This document shows, one piece after another, positions 55,978-64,000 of a DNA stretch of 64,000 bases. Under the pieces are notes generated by a model. That model worked only from the letters and a program-made list of their open reading frames with translations. It made no database searches and was not told the DNA's origin. Each line of letters opens with the position of its first letter. The stretch's first letter is position 1. The DNA comes from CAIVVT01 sp052145115 (GTDB lineage: Bacteria > Acidobacteriota > Terriglobia > Bryobacterales > Bryobacteraceae): positions 1 to 64,000 of the forward strand of contig JBKQPG010000023.1 of assembly GCA_052145115.1 (NCBI GenBank), written 5' to 3'. A program made the translations under genes and the position numbers.

Positions 55978-56110
55978 CCGGGCCCTCCTTTCTCCCTTGT
56001 GTGCTCAGGGACAATGATCTGGCACAGCTTATTGTATTTCCAAGTTCTGCTGGGGGGAAGAGCCAGCCGGCGCAAGCCGCTTGCCGCGCGGCGTTCCGGG
56101 CCGCGCCGGC

Positions 56111-57406
56111 TCAGTCCCGCTCCGGCTTTCCCGCGAGCGTCCCCACCCTCACCGGCACCACCGGCGGCCGCACGCTCTCCGCGTGCCAGCCGTAAAGCAA
56201 CTCCGCCGCCGGACCGCACGTTCTGCCCTGGCACGCGCCCATGCCGCAGCGCGTTGCCATCTTGGCTTCCTTCCACGACCCGTATTCGCCCATGCGGCCC
56301 GCCACGACGTCCTCGCAGCGGCACACGATCGTCTCCGCCGTGACGGCCTTCTTCAGCTCCTCGCGCAACCCGAACGCGCGCTCCAGCTCCGCGGCAAAGC
56401 GGCGCTGGCGGGCGCGCACCGCGAAGTGCCCCCGCGCCCGGCGCGGCTGGTCCGCGGCGGCATATCCGGCGATGCAACCCTCCGCCAGGCTCAGCTCCGC
56501 GCCGCCGATGCCCGTAATCTCGCCCGCCGCCAGGACGCCGTCGACGCTCGTGCGTTGCCATTCATCCACCTCCACCGCGCCGCCGGTCACTCGGCAGCCC
56601 GCCAGCTGCGCCAGTTCAGTGTTCGGCGCCAACCCATAGCCGTAGGCCAGCAGGTCGCACCATATCTTGGCCACTTTGTCGCCATTGCTCGCCTCGACCC
56701 ACTCCAGGCCGTTGGGGTCGTCTGCCCTGTCGCTGCCGGCCCCCACCAGCCACCACCCGGTGCGCACTGGCACGCCGGTCCGGGCCAGAATCAGCCCGCT
56801 GGCTTCCAGTAGTTTTTCCGGATATCTCCATAATCCTAATGAAAATCGGGACAATTTCTCCCACGGCGTCTGCTCCAGAATGCCCACCACCGTCGCCCCG
56901 TGCCGGCGCAGCAGCGCCGCAGCGGCCAGCAGCAGCGGCCCCGAGCCGGCCACCAGCACCTGCTTTCCAGCCACCGGGAATCCGCCTTTGACCAGCGCCT
57001 GAATGCCGCCCGCGCCGATGATGCCGGGCCGCGTCCAGCCAGGAAACGGAAGCCAGAGCTCGCGCGCTCCTGTGGCCAGGATCAGGCTTCGGTAGCGGAC
57101 TTCCAGAGGCTCGAATTCGCGTTCGAAGCGCACCCGGCGCTCACCCGGATCGACGTCAAACGCCGCCGCGCCGGTCAGGATCTCGACGCCGCTCGCAGCC
57201 AGCCTGTGCAACCATTTCCGGGCCGCTCTTGGCGCCGCGGCCGGTTGCAACGCAGCGGATTCGCCCGCGCGCCAGATCTGGCCGCCGCAGGCCGGGTTTT
57301 CGTCCACCAGCAGCACCGCGCGTCCGCACCCCGCCGCGCGGCAGGCCGCCGCGGTCCCCGCCGGACCGGCGCCCACCACCAGCACATCGCACTCCCGTGT
57401 CTTCAT
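56111..57406 (-). CDS. D-hydroxyproline dehydrogenase-like subunit: FAD/NAD(P) oxidoreductase, HcnB-like
   Basis: A 431-residue flavoprotein. CDVLVVGAGPAGTAAACRAA at the N-terminus binds FAD, and a second Rossmann motif (KQVLVAGSGPLLLAAAALL) lies at about 135. The C-terminus carries a BFD-type 2Fe-2S cluster site (TIVCRCEDVVAG...CGMGACQGRTCG). This is the architecture of the alpha subunit of heteromeric opine, proline and D-hydroxyproline dehydrogenases (HcnB/SoxA group). Its ATG overlaps the stop of the 2Fe-2S subunit gene (ATGA). It is the last gene of the operon 59798 to 56111. Confidence 0.87.
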   Translation of the reverse strand: MKTRECDVLVVGAGPAGTAAACRAAGCGRAVLLVDENPACGGQIWRAGESAALQPAAAPRAARKWLHRLAASGVEILTGAAAFDVDPGERRVRFEREFEPLEVRYRSLILATGARELWLPFPGWTRPGIIGAGGIQALVKGGFPVAGKQVLVAGSGPLLLAAAALLRRHGATVVGILEQTPWEKLSRFSLGLWRYPEKLLEASGLILARTGVPVRTGWWLVGAGSDRADDPNGLEWVEASNGDKVAKIWCDLLAYGYGLAPNTELAQLAGCRVTGGAVEVDEWQRTSVDGVLAAGEITGIGGAELSLAEGCIAGYAAADQPRRARGHFAVRARQRRFAAELERAFGLREELKKAVTAETIVCRCEDVVAGRMGEYGSWKEAKMATRCGMGACQGRTCGPAAELLYGWHAESVRPPVVPVRVGTLAGKPERD

Positions 57407-57654
57407 ACCGTTCCCGTCTCCACGCGCATGCCCTCGCGGCACAGCAGCAGGCAGGCGCGTACGTGCATCCGCCCGTCCACCGTCAGCCGGCACTCCTGGC
57501 ACACGCCCATGCCGCACAGCGGCGCGCGCGGCTCGCCCTGGACCGATGTGCGGAAGCGCGTCACCCCCAGCGCGAGCAGCGCCGAGGCCAGCGTCGCACC
57601 CGCCGGCACGTCGCGCTCCCGGCCGTCGAGGATGATCCGCACGGTCTCACCCAT
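57403..57654 (-). CDS. D-hydroxyproline dehydrogenase-like subunit: 2Fe-2S ferredoxin, HcnA-like
   Basis: An 83-residue ferredoxin-like subunit. VRIILDGRERDVPAGATLASALLALG opens the fold, and PLCGMGVCQECRLTVDG...RACLLLC supplies the four cluster Cys. Size and order match the small subunit of HcnABC-type dehydrogenases. It overlaps both neighbours by a few bases (start at 57654 within the end of the upstream flavoprotein gene, whose stop is at 57647), which points to translational coupling. Confidence 0.87.
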   Translation of the reverse strand: MGETVRIILDGRERDVPAGATLASALLALGVTRFRTSVQGEPRAPLCGMGVCQECRLTVDGRMHVRACLLLCREGMRVETGTV

Positions 57655-58783
57655 GGCTCTGCGCTCCACCCGCATCGATAGGACGACAAGGGAGATATGG
57701 TTCGGCGGGGATCTCCGGCGCGCGGCCCATCAGGTGTGCCGCGATGAGCCGCGCCGTGCCCAGCGCGGTGGTGATGCCCAGCCCCTCGTGTCCGGCCGCA
57801 ACCCATACGCCCTTGATCTGCGGATACGGGCCGATCAGCGGCAGCTTGTCGGACGTCGCCGCGCGCAACCCGGTCCAGGCGCGGATGGCGCTCAGTTGGC
57901 GTAGGCCCGGCATGTAGGTGAGGGCCCGCCGCAGCATCGCTTCCAGAATCGGCCGGTCGATCTCGGCGCTCCACACGCCGCTTTGCCGGGAGGAGCCGAT
58001 CAGCACCTGCCCGGTCGGCCGTGGAGCCACGTTGAAGGCCACGCTTTCGCCCGTAAGTGCTTGTACGCTCTTGGTATAGCCCAGCTCGACGACCTGATGG
58101 CGGAGGAACCCCGGGGAGCGATCGGTGATCACCAGGTGGCCTTTGCGCGGCTGGACCGGCAAGCCGGGCGTCAGCCGCGCGGCGTCCGTGCCGGCGGCGT
58201 TGAGGAGCGCGGAGGCGCTCCACGCTGTGCCGTCGCTCAGTTTGGCCAGGCCGCCGCCCATGGAAACGACTGCCGCGCCTTGCCGCAACACAGCCCCCAG
58301 GGCGACCGCGCGGCGCATCATCCAGCCAGCCACCGCCGGCGCGTAAACCACTGCATCTTCTGGGATTAGTAGGCCGCCGGCGAGGCCGGGCCGAAGCTGC
58401 GGCTCGGCCTCCGCCAACTCGGCGGGGTCCAGCAATTCGGCCTGCAACCCGCGCCCTGCGGCGGAATCGCGCAGCCCCCGGGCGGCAGCCAGTTCCTCTT
58501 CGTCCGCCGCCACCCAGACGGTGCCGCATTGCGAATATTCGGCTTCGGCGGGCAACTCGGGGGCCAGCTCGTGCCACAATTGCCGCGACCAGGCCGTCAG
58601 CCGGAACTGCGGTGCAGAGTCTTGCATGACCACCAGATGGCCCATGCCGGCGGCCGTGGCACCGGCGCCCGGGAAGGCCGGATCGGCCACCGCCACGCGC
58701 AGCCCTGAGCGGGTCAGTTCCAGGGCGCAGGCCGCACCGACGATGCCCGCTCCGGCGATCACGACATCGAAACTGGAGCTCAT
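57647..58783 (-). CDS. D-hydroxyproline dehydrogenase-like subunit: FAD oxidoreductase, HcnC-like
   Basis: A 378-residue protein of the D-amino acid oxidase/glycine oxidase superfamily. FDVVIAGAGIVGAACALELTRSGLRVAV is the FAD motif. A late AAGHEGLGITTALGTARLIA is the conserved C-terminal FAD-contact segment. It corresponds to the catalytic beta subunit (HcnC/LhpB-like) that oxidises the cyclic imino acid. The ATG at 58783 was taken because it directly precedes the fold. Together with the epimerase upstream, the substrate is most likely cis-4-hydroxy-D-proline. Confidence 0.86.
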   Translation of the reverse strand: MSSSFDVVIAGAGIVGAACALELTRSGLRVAVADPAFPGAGATAAGMGHLVVMQDSAPQFRLTAWSRQLWHELAPELPAEAEYSQCGTVWVAADEEELAAARGLRDSAAGRGLQAELLDPAELAEAEPQLRPGLAGGLLIPEDAVVYAPAVAGWMMRRAVALGAVLRQGAAVVSMGGGLAKLSDGTAWSASALLNAAGTDAARLTPGLPVQPRKGHLVITDRSPGFLRHQVVELGYTKSVQALTGESVAFNVAPRPTGQVLIGSSRQSGVWSAEIDRPILEAMLRRALTYMPGLRQLSAIRAWTGLRAATSDKLPLIGPYPQIKGVWVAAGHEGLGITTALGTARLIAAHLMGRAPEIPAEPYLPCRPIDAGGAQSHG

Positions 58784-58862
58784 CCGCGACACCGCCGGAC
58801 GGCGCAAACACCGTGATTCAGCGGGCCAAACACCGCTCCGACGCTGCCGGATGACGGTGACC

Positions 58863-59798
58863 TCACGGGCGGATCCCCCAGCGGAAGGGGTCGCGTTCGT
58901 CCAAAATGAGGCGCCCTTCGGCGGTTACGAAAGCCGAGCCGCGGATAAACGGCCACAGCTGGCCGTCACGCTCCTCGACGTAGCCCTCGAAAAGGCTGCC
59001 GACGATGCTCTGCTGGCGGTAGGGCTGGCCAGGCTCGAGCAACCCGTCCGCCCACAGGCAGGCCATTTTGGCGCTGGTGCCGGTGCCGCAGGGCGAACGG
59101 TCATAGGCCTTGCCGGGGCACAGCACGAAGCTGCGGCTGGGCGCATCGGGCGTGGGCTTGGAGAACAGCTCGACGTGGTCGATCTCGCGGCCGCCGGCGC
59201 CCTGCACGCCCTGCTCGCGCAGCGCCTGGCGGATGGCCCAGGCGTAACTCGTGAGCTCCTCCAGATGGTCCAGATCCAGCGGATAACGGTGGTCGTAGGT
59301 GAGAAAGAACCAGTTGCCGCCCCAGGCCACGTCGCCGTGCACGTCGCCATGACCGGGCACGTCCACAATGGCGTTGCGCAGCAGGCGGTAAGCGGGCACG
59401 TTGCCGAGGGTCACTTCGCCGTTTTCGTGCAGTTCCGCGGTGACAACGCCGACCGGCGTTTCGATGCGCTGGATGCCGGCGCTGATGCGGCCCATCCAGG
59501 CCAGCGTCGCCACCAGGCCGATGGTCCCGTGGCCGCACATGCCGAGATAGCCGACGTTGTTGAAGAAGATGACGCCGGCGGCGCAGTCGGGGTCGGCGGG
59601 CGGGCACAGCAGCGCCCCGACGACGGCGTCGGAGCCGCGCGGTTCATTGACCACGGCCGAGCGAAACAAGTCGTGCTCCGAGCGGAAGCGCTCCAGGCGT
59701 TCTGTGAGCGGCCCGGCGCCGAGATCGGGACCGCCTTCGACCACCAGGCGCGTCGGCTCGCCGCCGGTGTGCGAGTCGATGAAATGGACCATTTGCAT
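58863..59798 (-). CDS. 4-hydroxyproline 2-epimerase (proline racemase family)
   Basis: A 311-residue enzyme that interconverts trans-4-hydroxy-L-proline and cis-4-hydroxy-D-proline. MVHFIDSHTGGEPTRLV is the typical start. Catalytic Cys88 (GMCGHGTIG) and Cys237 (SPCGTGTSA) are both present, so it is a true two-Cys epimerase/racemase and not the Thr-type dehydratase. The context with a three-subunit flavoprotein dehydrogenase directly downstream matches the first two steps of hydroxyproline breakdown. Later enzymes (deaminase, 2-oxoglutarate semialdehyde dehydrogenase) are not in the window. A Met at 59792 is an alternative start. Confidence 0.92.
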   Translation of the reverse strand: MQMVHFIDSHTGGEPTRLVVEGGPDLGAGPLTERLERFRSEHDLFRSAVVNEPRGSDAVVGALLCPPADPDCAAGVIFFNNVGYLGMCGHGTIGLVATLAWMGRISAGIQRIETPVGVVTAELHENGEVTLGNVPAYRLLRNAIVDVPGHGDVHGDVAWGGNWFFLTYDHRYPLDLDHLEELTSYAWAIRQALREQGVQGAGGREIDHVELFSKPTPDAPSRSFVLCPGKAYDRSPCGTGTSAKMACLWADGLLEPGQPYRQQSIVGSLFEGYVEERDGQLWPFIRGSAFVTAEGRLILDERDPFRWGIRP

Positions 59799-59885
59799 AC
59801 AGCGCCCCCAGACGCAATTTATCACCCAATAGATGTAGTGGGAAATCTTGACCTCGAGTGCTCAAGATTTGGCGGGGAAAAAGAC

Positions 59886-59914
59886 TTGACGAGGAGGCTG
59901 TAAAGACACATACT
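59886..59914 (+). promoter_or_regulatory. Promoter of the 59952-60955 pair
   Basis: TTGACG (59886-59891) and CATACT (59909-59914) are 17 bases apart. The -10 box is part of the palindrome described next. Confidence 0.6.
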
Positions 59915-59937
59915 AGTTTGTAATACAGACCAGTATG
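59909..59937. promoter_or_regulatory. Palindromic operator overlapping the -10 box
   Basis: A 29-base near-perfect dyad centred on TGTAATACA. The outer arms are CATACTAGT and ACCAGTATG, with only a few mismatches. It covers the -10 box and lies 15 bases before the membrane protein start. This is the expected site for a dimeric winged-helix repressor, and such a regulator is the second gene of the unit. Confidence 0.65.
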
Positions 59938-59951
59938 CGAATGGAGGCATC

Positions 59952-60605
59952 ATGAATCCGACGGACCTGAATCGCACCTTGCGCCAGCCGCAGAGGTACT
60001 GGAACATCGACGGGCTGCCGCTGATCGGCATGGGCGCGCTGTGGCTCTTCTTGGGCGGATACATGCTGGTCTTGAACGCCGCGACGCGCCATCCCACGGG
60101 CGCTGGCCGTGTGCTGGCCCTGTATGGCTGGGCAGTGGTCGCTGCAGCCTGTTTCGCCATCAGCCCGATACTGAAACGCATCAAAGCGCGAATCACGGTG
60201 CCGCGCGCCGGCTACATCCGCGTGAGCCGGCAGAATTACTGGGCCCCGCGAATCCTCGGCGGCGCCATCGGCGTCGTCGTCGCCTGCGGCACCGTGATAG
60301 TACTTAAATACGCCCAGAAGCACGGTTTCACAGCCTTCGAGCGGCTGTTGCCGGCCGGCGTCGGCGTCTTGATCGGAGGCGCGTTCCTGTTCGCCTCGCG
60401 CCGGCTCGAATTGCCGAGCTACGCCTCGGCCGGTCTGGTCGCGCTGCTCGCCGGGCTGGCGGTTTCCGTGCTGACAACCTCCCTGGATTCGTTCGGCTGG
60501 TTCTGGCTCGTGCTGGGTGCGGCGTGCGTCGTCATTGGCGCGATTGACCTGCGCACGTTTCTGAAAGCGCATCCGAAACCGGCGGGCGAAGAGGGGACGC
60601 TGTGA
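59952..60605 (+). CDS. Membrane protein of unknown function
   Basis: A 217-residue protein with about six hydrophobic helices in three pairs (LPLIGMGALWLFLGGYMLVL, VLALYGWAVVAAACFAISPIL, ILGGAIGVVVACGTVIVL and others) and no enzyme motif. It starts with a good ribosome binding site (GGAGG) and ends in a GTGA overlap with the regulator gene. Gene pairs of a small membrane protein with a MarR/PadR-like regulator are common in Acidobacteriota. The role is unknown. Confidence 0.8.
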   Translation: MNPTDLNRTLRQPQRYWNIDGLPLIGMGALWLFLGGYMLVLNAATRHPTGAGRVLALYGWAVVAAACFAISPILKRIKARITVPRAGYIRVSRQNYWAPRILGGAIGVVVACGTVIVLKYAQKHGFTAFERLLPAGVGVLIGGAFLFASRRLELPSYASAGLVALLAGLAVSVLTTSLDSFGWFWLVLGAACVVIGAIDLRTFLKAHPKPAGEEGTL

Positions 60606-60955
60606 ACGTGGAGCGGAAGGACGCGACTGCGGAGTCAATCCAGGGCCTGGACCGGATGATCCACGAGCCGGCGCGGCTGACGATCTGCGCGCTGCTCTAT
60701 CCGCTGGAAGAGGCCGATTTCCTATACCTGTTGACGCAATCGGGGTTGAGCAAGGGCAACCTGTCGAGCCATCTGGCGAAGCTGGAAGAGGCGCAGTACG
60801 TGCAGATCGACAAGCAGTTCAAGGGCAAGATCCCACAGACGCTGTGCCGGCTAACGGAGACGGGGCGCCGGGCGTTCGAAGGATATCGGGAAAATCTGCT
60901 GGCTCTGGCGAAGCGGCTGGGGTGGAGGGGGCGCAGCGCCGGGGACGGATCATGA
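60602..60955 (+). CDS. Winged-helix transcriptional regulator (HTH_34 type)
   Basis: A 117-residue regulator. The winged helix is ARLTICALLYPLEEADFLYLLTQSGLSKGNLSSHLAKLEEAQYVQIDKQFKGKIPQ shortened here to its key parts: helix LSKGNLSSHLAKLE as recognition helix and a wing around KGKIPQT. It resembles the MarR-like HTH_34 family, which lacks a ligand domain. The start is GTG at 60602, overlapping the upstream stop. It very probably represses its own promoter through the dyad at 59909-59937. Confidence 0.85.
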   Translation: MNVERKDATAESIQGLDRMIHEPARLTICALLYPLEEADFLYLLTQSGLSKGNLSSHLAKLEEAQYVQIDKQFKGKIPQTLCRLTETGRRAFEGYRENLLALAKRLGWRGRSAGDGS

Positions 60956-61029
60956 CCGTCACCGCTGGACCAGGGGTTTCGCGGCCGATTCGGCGACTCG
61001 TTGTGCGCAGGCCATCCGCAGCGGGCCGT

Positions 61030-62115
61030 TCAAACCCGTCCGCTCGCATCCCGAGGCGGCCGATTGGCTGCTGGAGGCCGTGGGCGCAGGCGCTCGTACG
61101 TCGCCGCAGCGCGGTTCGCCAACCGCTCGTAAACTGCGAGGTTCGCCGGCTGGAAAATGCGATAGAAAAGGCTGGGCAATCGGAGGAACTTCAGGAGTGT
61201 CGTTTCCACAAGGGCGTCCAGCGTGGCTGGGGCCAGGCTTGCCGTCGCGGCTCCCGTCTGCCGTTGGTAGCCGAACTGCTGCATGTGGGGACCGGCGACG
61301 GCTTCGATCGCCGACACCTGCCATGGTTCGAGCTCCGTGCGCCACAACGCGAGCCGCTCCGGAGTGATCCGCTCATACGCTCTGAAGTCGGGCCGCTTGT
61401 AATCGGCCTCGGCTGGATCGGCCCGCAGCAGCGCCGCGTGGTACTCGAGGCCGATATGATTACAGATCCTGCGGAGCTGCTCTTCCGGCCGTGTAACCAG
61501 CTCCTCGTACTTCACCAGGAGATAGTTGTCACGGCCGGAGACCGCGCACGCCGCCGTATTCAACGCGCGCCATCTGCGCGCGCCCAGGAGGACGCTGTGA
61601 GTGGCCCACGGCGGCCGTGCCAGAGAGCACACGGCAGCACGGGGATCGCGGACCAGATGGATGATGGCGCAATTGGGGAACCACTGGCACAGGGTTGTGG
61701 CATAGAGCGCATGTCCCGGTGTCTTTTCACCGCAGTATGGCTTGCCCTGAGCATCGGCGTACACCTGGATCAGCGCCGCGAAGAAGGTGCCCCAGCTCAC
61801 ACCCTCGCTGCGCAGCCGCTCCCGCAACACGCCGGCGTCCGTGCCCAGGCCCCGAAGCGGTTCGACGGGCAGATACTCCGAGACGATGCGCTCGCGATTC
61901 CGCGGATCGGCGGGATCCCCGAAGACGCGCCGCCGGGCATAGACGCGGGTGAGAAAGGCTGTCTCGCCGCACATTGCGAGCTGCGGGTGACGGTTGAGAG
62001 TCAATTGCAGGAGCGTGGTCCCGCTGCGCTTGGCGCCGACGATGAAAACAGGAGCGCGTACCAGCTCCCCGCGGGTCTGAGGTTCGGCGCGATTCATCTC
62101 AAACGGGATCTCCAT
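61030..62115 (-). CDS. Sulfotransferase family protein
   Basis: A 361-residue cytosolic protein that would transfer sulfate from PAPS. The 5'-phosphosulfate loop is VGAKRSGTTLLQLTLNRHP at about 24-42, and the 3'-phosphate site is IIHLVRDPRAAVCSL at about 172-186. The C-terminus (LPSLFYRIFQPANLAVYERLANRAAATYERLRPRPP) is an unusual basic extension. The acceptor is unknown; such enzymes often modify glycans or secondary metabolites. The start may be at 62115 or at the ATG at 62097. Neither has a clear ribosome binding site. Confidence 0.83.
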   Translation of the reverse strand: MEIPFEMNRAEPQTRGELVRAPVFIVGAKRSGTTLLQLTLNRHPQLAMCGETAFLTRVYARRRVFGDPADPRNRERIVSEYLPVEPLRGLGTDAGVLRERLRSEGVSWGTFFAALIQVYADAQGKPYCGEKTPGHALYATTLCQWFPNCAIIHLVRDPRAAVCSLARPPWATHSVLLGARRWRALNTAACAVSGRDNYLLVKYEELVTRPEEQLRRICNHIGLEYHAALLRADPAEADYKRPDFRAYERITPERLALWRTELEPWQVSAIEAVAGPHMQQFGYQRQTGAATASLAPATLDALVETTLLKFLRLPSLFYRIFQPANLAVYERLANRAAATYERLRPRPPAANRPPRDASGRV

Positions 62116-62257
62116 CCAGACTCTTGGCTTGCGATTAGCATACACCCGGCACTTTCCTCCAGTTCCTTGAGCTGCATTTTCCCGAGGCGCCGGTCTGCGC
62201 CGGCTGCGCCGCGCGTGGATTCCCTCGCGGCTACCGGCGCGACGCCGAGGGGATAGA

Positions 62258-64000
62258 ATGAGCAGCATGAAAAACAGGCTGATCGTCCTATCCCATGTGG
62301 CCGGCGCATTGGCGCTGGCGCTGGCGTGGGCCGGTGGCGGCGGGACGGCGCGGGCCCAGGACAGCAAGTATCCGCCGGATGGGGAGATCATTCCGGGACC
62401 GCCGCAGAAGGCGGAGTTCCAGGATTGGCTGGAGCAGCAGAAGCGCTGGCGCTACGAGAAGCACATTCGCATGGGCTATGACGGCGCGGAGTACGCGCGG
62501 CCGGAGCTGAGCTGGTCGCAGCGCAACTTCATCCAGCCGCAAGTGATGGTGGAGGACCGCTATCTGTACGACCCGGCCACGCGGCGCTACACCGTGGACC
62601 GCTACCTGGACGACCTGGAGAAGCGCTACGGCGGGATCGACAGCGTCCTGCTGTGGCCGGTGTATCCGAACATCGGCATCGACAACCGCAACGAGTTCGA
62701 CCTGCACTACGACATGCCGGGCGGCGTGCAGGCGCTGCGGCAGATGATCGCCGACTTCCACCGGCGCGGCGTAAAGGTCTTCTGGCCGACCATGCCGTGG
62801 GATGTAGGGACGCGCGACGTCGGGATTCCGTATTGGGAGGCGGCGGCCAGGATTGCCGCGGCGACGGGTTCGGACGGGATGAACGGCGACACCTTCAACG
62901 GCATCCCGCGGGCCTACAAGACGGCCACGGACGCGGCCGGGCGGCCGGTGGTGCTGGAACCCGAGGGCGGGCCGGCGAACGAAGAGCTGCTGATGTGGAA
63001 CACGCAGACCTGGGGATATTGGAAGTACCCGTGGGTTCCGGGCATCAGTCGCTACAAATGGCTCGAGACGCGGCACATGGTGAACATCTGCGACCGCTGG
63101 AATAAGGACAAGACGGACAATCTGCAGGCCGCGTTTTTCAACGGCGTGGGATACGAAAGCTGGGAGAACATCTGGGGCATCTGGAATGGGATCACGCCGC
63201 GCGATGCGGAAGCGCTCCGGCGCGTGGCGAAGATGGAACGCCAGTTCGCCGGGCTGCTGGTGAGCCCGGATTGGGAGCCGCACACGCCGACGTTGCAGTA
63301 CGGCATCTTTGCCTCGAAGTTCCCGGGCGCGGGCGCGACGCTGTGGACGATGGTGAATCGCAACCCATACGACGTAAGCGGGCGGCAACTGGCGATTCCC
63401 GCCGCCTCGTATGTGCGTTACTACGACGTGTATCACGGCGTGGAACTCACCCCCGCACGAGAGGGCGCGAGCGTGGTGCTGAGCTTCGACATGGAGGCCC
63501 ACGGATTCGGGGCGGTGCTGGCGGTCACGGCGGCGCCGGCCGGGCTGGGCTCGTTCCTGCAGCAGATGAAGGCGCTGACGGCGAAGCCTCTGAGCGCGTA
63601 TTCGCACCAGTGGCAGGTGCTGCCGCAGAAGATGGTCGAGATCGCGGCGACGGCGCGGGCGGCGGCGCCGGAAGGCATGGTGGCGATTCCGGCTGGGCCG
63701 TACGAGTTCCAGACGTCGGGCATCATGATCGAGGGCGGCGACGACATCGGCGTGGACGTGCAATTCCCGTGGGAGCCATCGCCGCGGCGACATCATCGCG
63801 AGCTGCTGCAGATGCACCGCTACGCGATCGACAAGTACCCGGTGACCAACGCCCAGTTCAAGCAGTTCATCGGCGCGACGGGGTATCATCCGGCCGATGA
63901 TCACAACTTCCTGCGCGGCTGGAACAACGGCACGTATCCCGAGGGCTGGGGCAACAAGCCGGTGACGTGGGTGTCGCTGGAAGACGCGCGAGCCTACGCC
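62258..64000 (+). CDS. Secreted hydrolase-like protein with a C-terminal formylglycine-generating-enzyme domain, cut by the right edge
   Basis: An open frame of 581 codons that runs off the window. A signal peptide (LIVLSHVAGALALALAWAGGG...RAQ) is followed by a large domain (about 60-430) that looks like a glycoside-hydrolase TIM barrel (SVLLWPVYPNIGIDNRNEFDLHYD, VKVFWPTMPWDVGTRD, TGSDGMNGDTFNG) and a beta domain. From about 520 a SUMF1/FGE-type fold starts (RYAIDKYPVTNAQFKQFI, KPVTWVSLEDARAYA), as in sulfatase-modifying enzymes and non-heme iron EgtB/PvdO relatives. The family of the first domain is not certain. GAGGGGAT precedes the ATG at 62258; a second ATG is at 62267. Confidence 0.75.
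   Translation, partial: MSSMKNRLIVLSHVAGALALALAWAGGGGTARAQDSKYPPDGEIIPGPPQKAEFQDWLEQQKRWRYEKHIRMGYDGAEYARPELSWSQRNFIQPQVMVEDRYLYDPATRRYTVDRYLDDLEKRYGGIDSVLLWPVYPNIGIDNRNEFDLHYDMPGGVQALRQMIADFHRRGVKVFWPTMPWDVGTRDVGIPYWEAAARIAAATGSDGMNGDTFNGIPRAYKTATDAAGRPVVLEPEGGPANEELLMWNTQTWGYWKYPWVPGISRYKWLETRHMVNICDRWNKDKTDNLQAAFFNGVGYESWENIWGIWNGITPRDAEALRRVAKMERQFAGLLVSPDWEPHTPTLQYGIFASKFPGAGATLWTMVNRNPYDVSGRQLAIPAASYVRYYDVYHGVELTPAREGASVVLSFDMEAHGFGAVLAVTAAPAGLGSFLQQMKALTAKPLSAYSHQWQVLPQKMVEIAATARAAAPEGMVAIPAGPYEFQTSGIMIEGGDDIGVDVQFPWEPSPRRHHRELLQMHRYAIDKYPVTNAQFKQFIGATGYHPADDHNFLRGWNNGTYPEGWGNKPVTWVSLEDARAYA

Overview
The window is high-GC DNA with a compact gene layout and looks like a chromosomal segment of an Acidobacteriota bacterium of the Solibacter/Bryobacter type. 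The lineage call is inference. It rests on a secreted protein of the VWFA-related acidobacterial family (53209-54999), many twin-arginine leader enzymes, a HAF-repeat/IPT protein, a beta-lactamase-NamZ fusion and an unclassified AmmeMemoRadiSam locus. DNA gyrase A (39375-42011), HU and a membrane pyrophosphatase show it is core chromosome rather than a mobile replicon. No rRNA, tRNA or CRISPR was found, and no complete insertion sequence.

Layout. 1-660: AT-richer edge with a possible gene fragment. 0.66-9 kb: alpha-L-fucosidase, H+-pyrophosphatase, CBS protein, DJ-1/PfpI protein, sugar isomerase, flavin reductase, HU and an M50 protease. 9-11.5 kb: two glycosyltransferases and a prepilin peptidase. 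11.49-11.84 kb: an inverted-repeat element carrying a second nested element; a sister copy lies at 55.1-55.3 kb. 12-18.4 kb: phosphoesterase, a solitary Memo-family protein, then an SDR / pterin dehydratase / beta-lactamase-NamZ operon. 18.5-26 kb: two transporters, a TPR protein and a hybrid histidine kinase. 26-36 kb: the most unusual region (below). 36-42 kb: Gfo/Idh oxidoreductase, TrmB regulator, polyprenol-phosphate glycosyltransferase, gyrA. 42-50 kb: a seven-PAS hybrid kinase, a URO-D family protein, and an aminotransferase/oxidoreductase pair. 50-56 kb: HAF/IPT protein, VWFA protein and small membrane proteins. 56-59.8 kb: a hydroxyproline epimerase plus three-subunit dehydrogenase operon. 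60-64 kb: a self-regulated membrane protein/regulator pair, a sulfotransferase, and a secreted hydrolase-like protein that runs off the right edge.

The 26-36 kb region joins a NapH-NapG-like iron-sulfur membrane protein, two DUF362 proteins, the AmmeMemoRadiSam radical SAM enzyme, a Memo-AMMECR1 fusion, a membrane protein with a degenerate spermidine-synthase domain, and a redoxin. Nearly every member carries an export signal or membrane anchor, which suggests an extracytoplasmic redox or maturation system. The redoxin gene (34933-35994, minus strand) has an in-frame TGA exactly where the first catalytic cysteine belongs. A 7-bp stem with a GUG loop follows 21 nt later. This is best read as a selenoprotein (Sec54-Pro-Phe-Cys57) fused to a DsbD N-terminal-like domain, and standard gene calling would truncate it.
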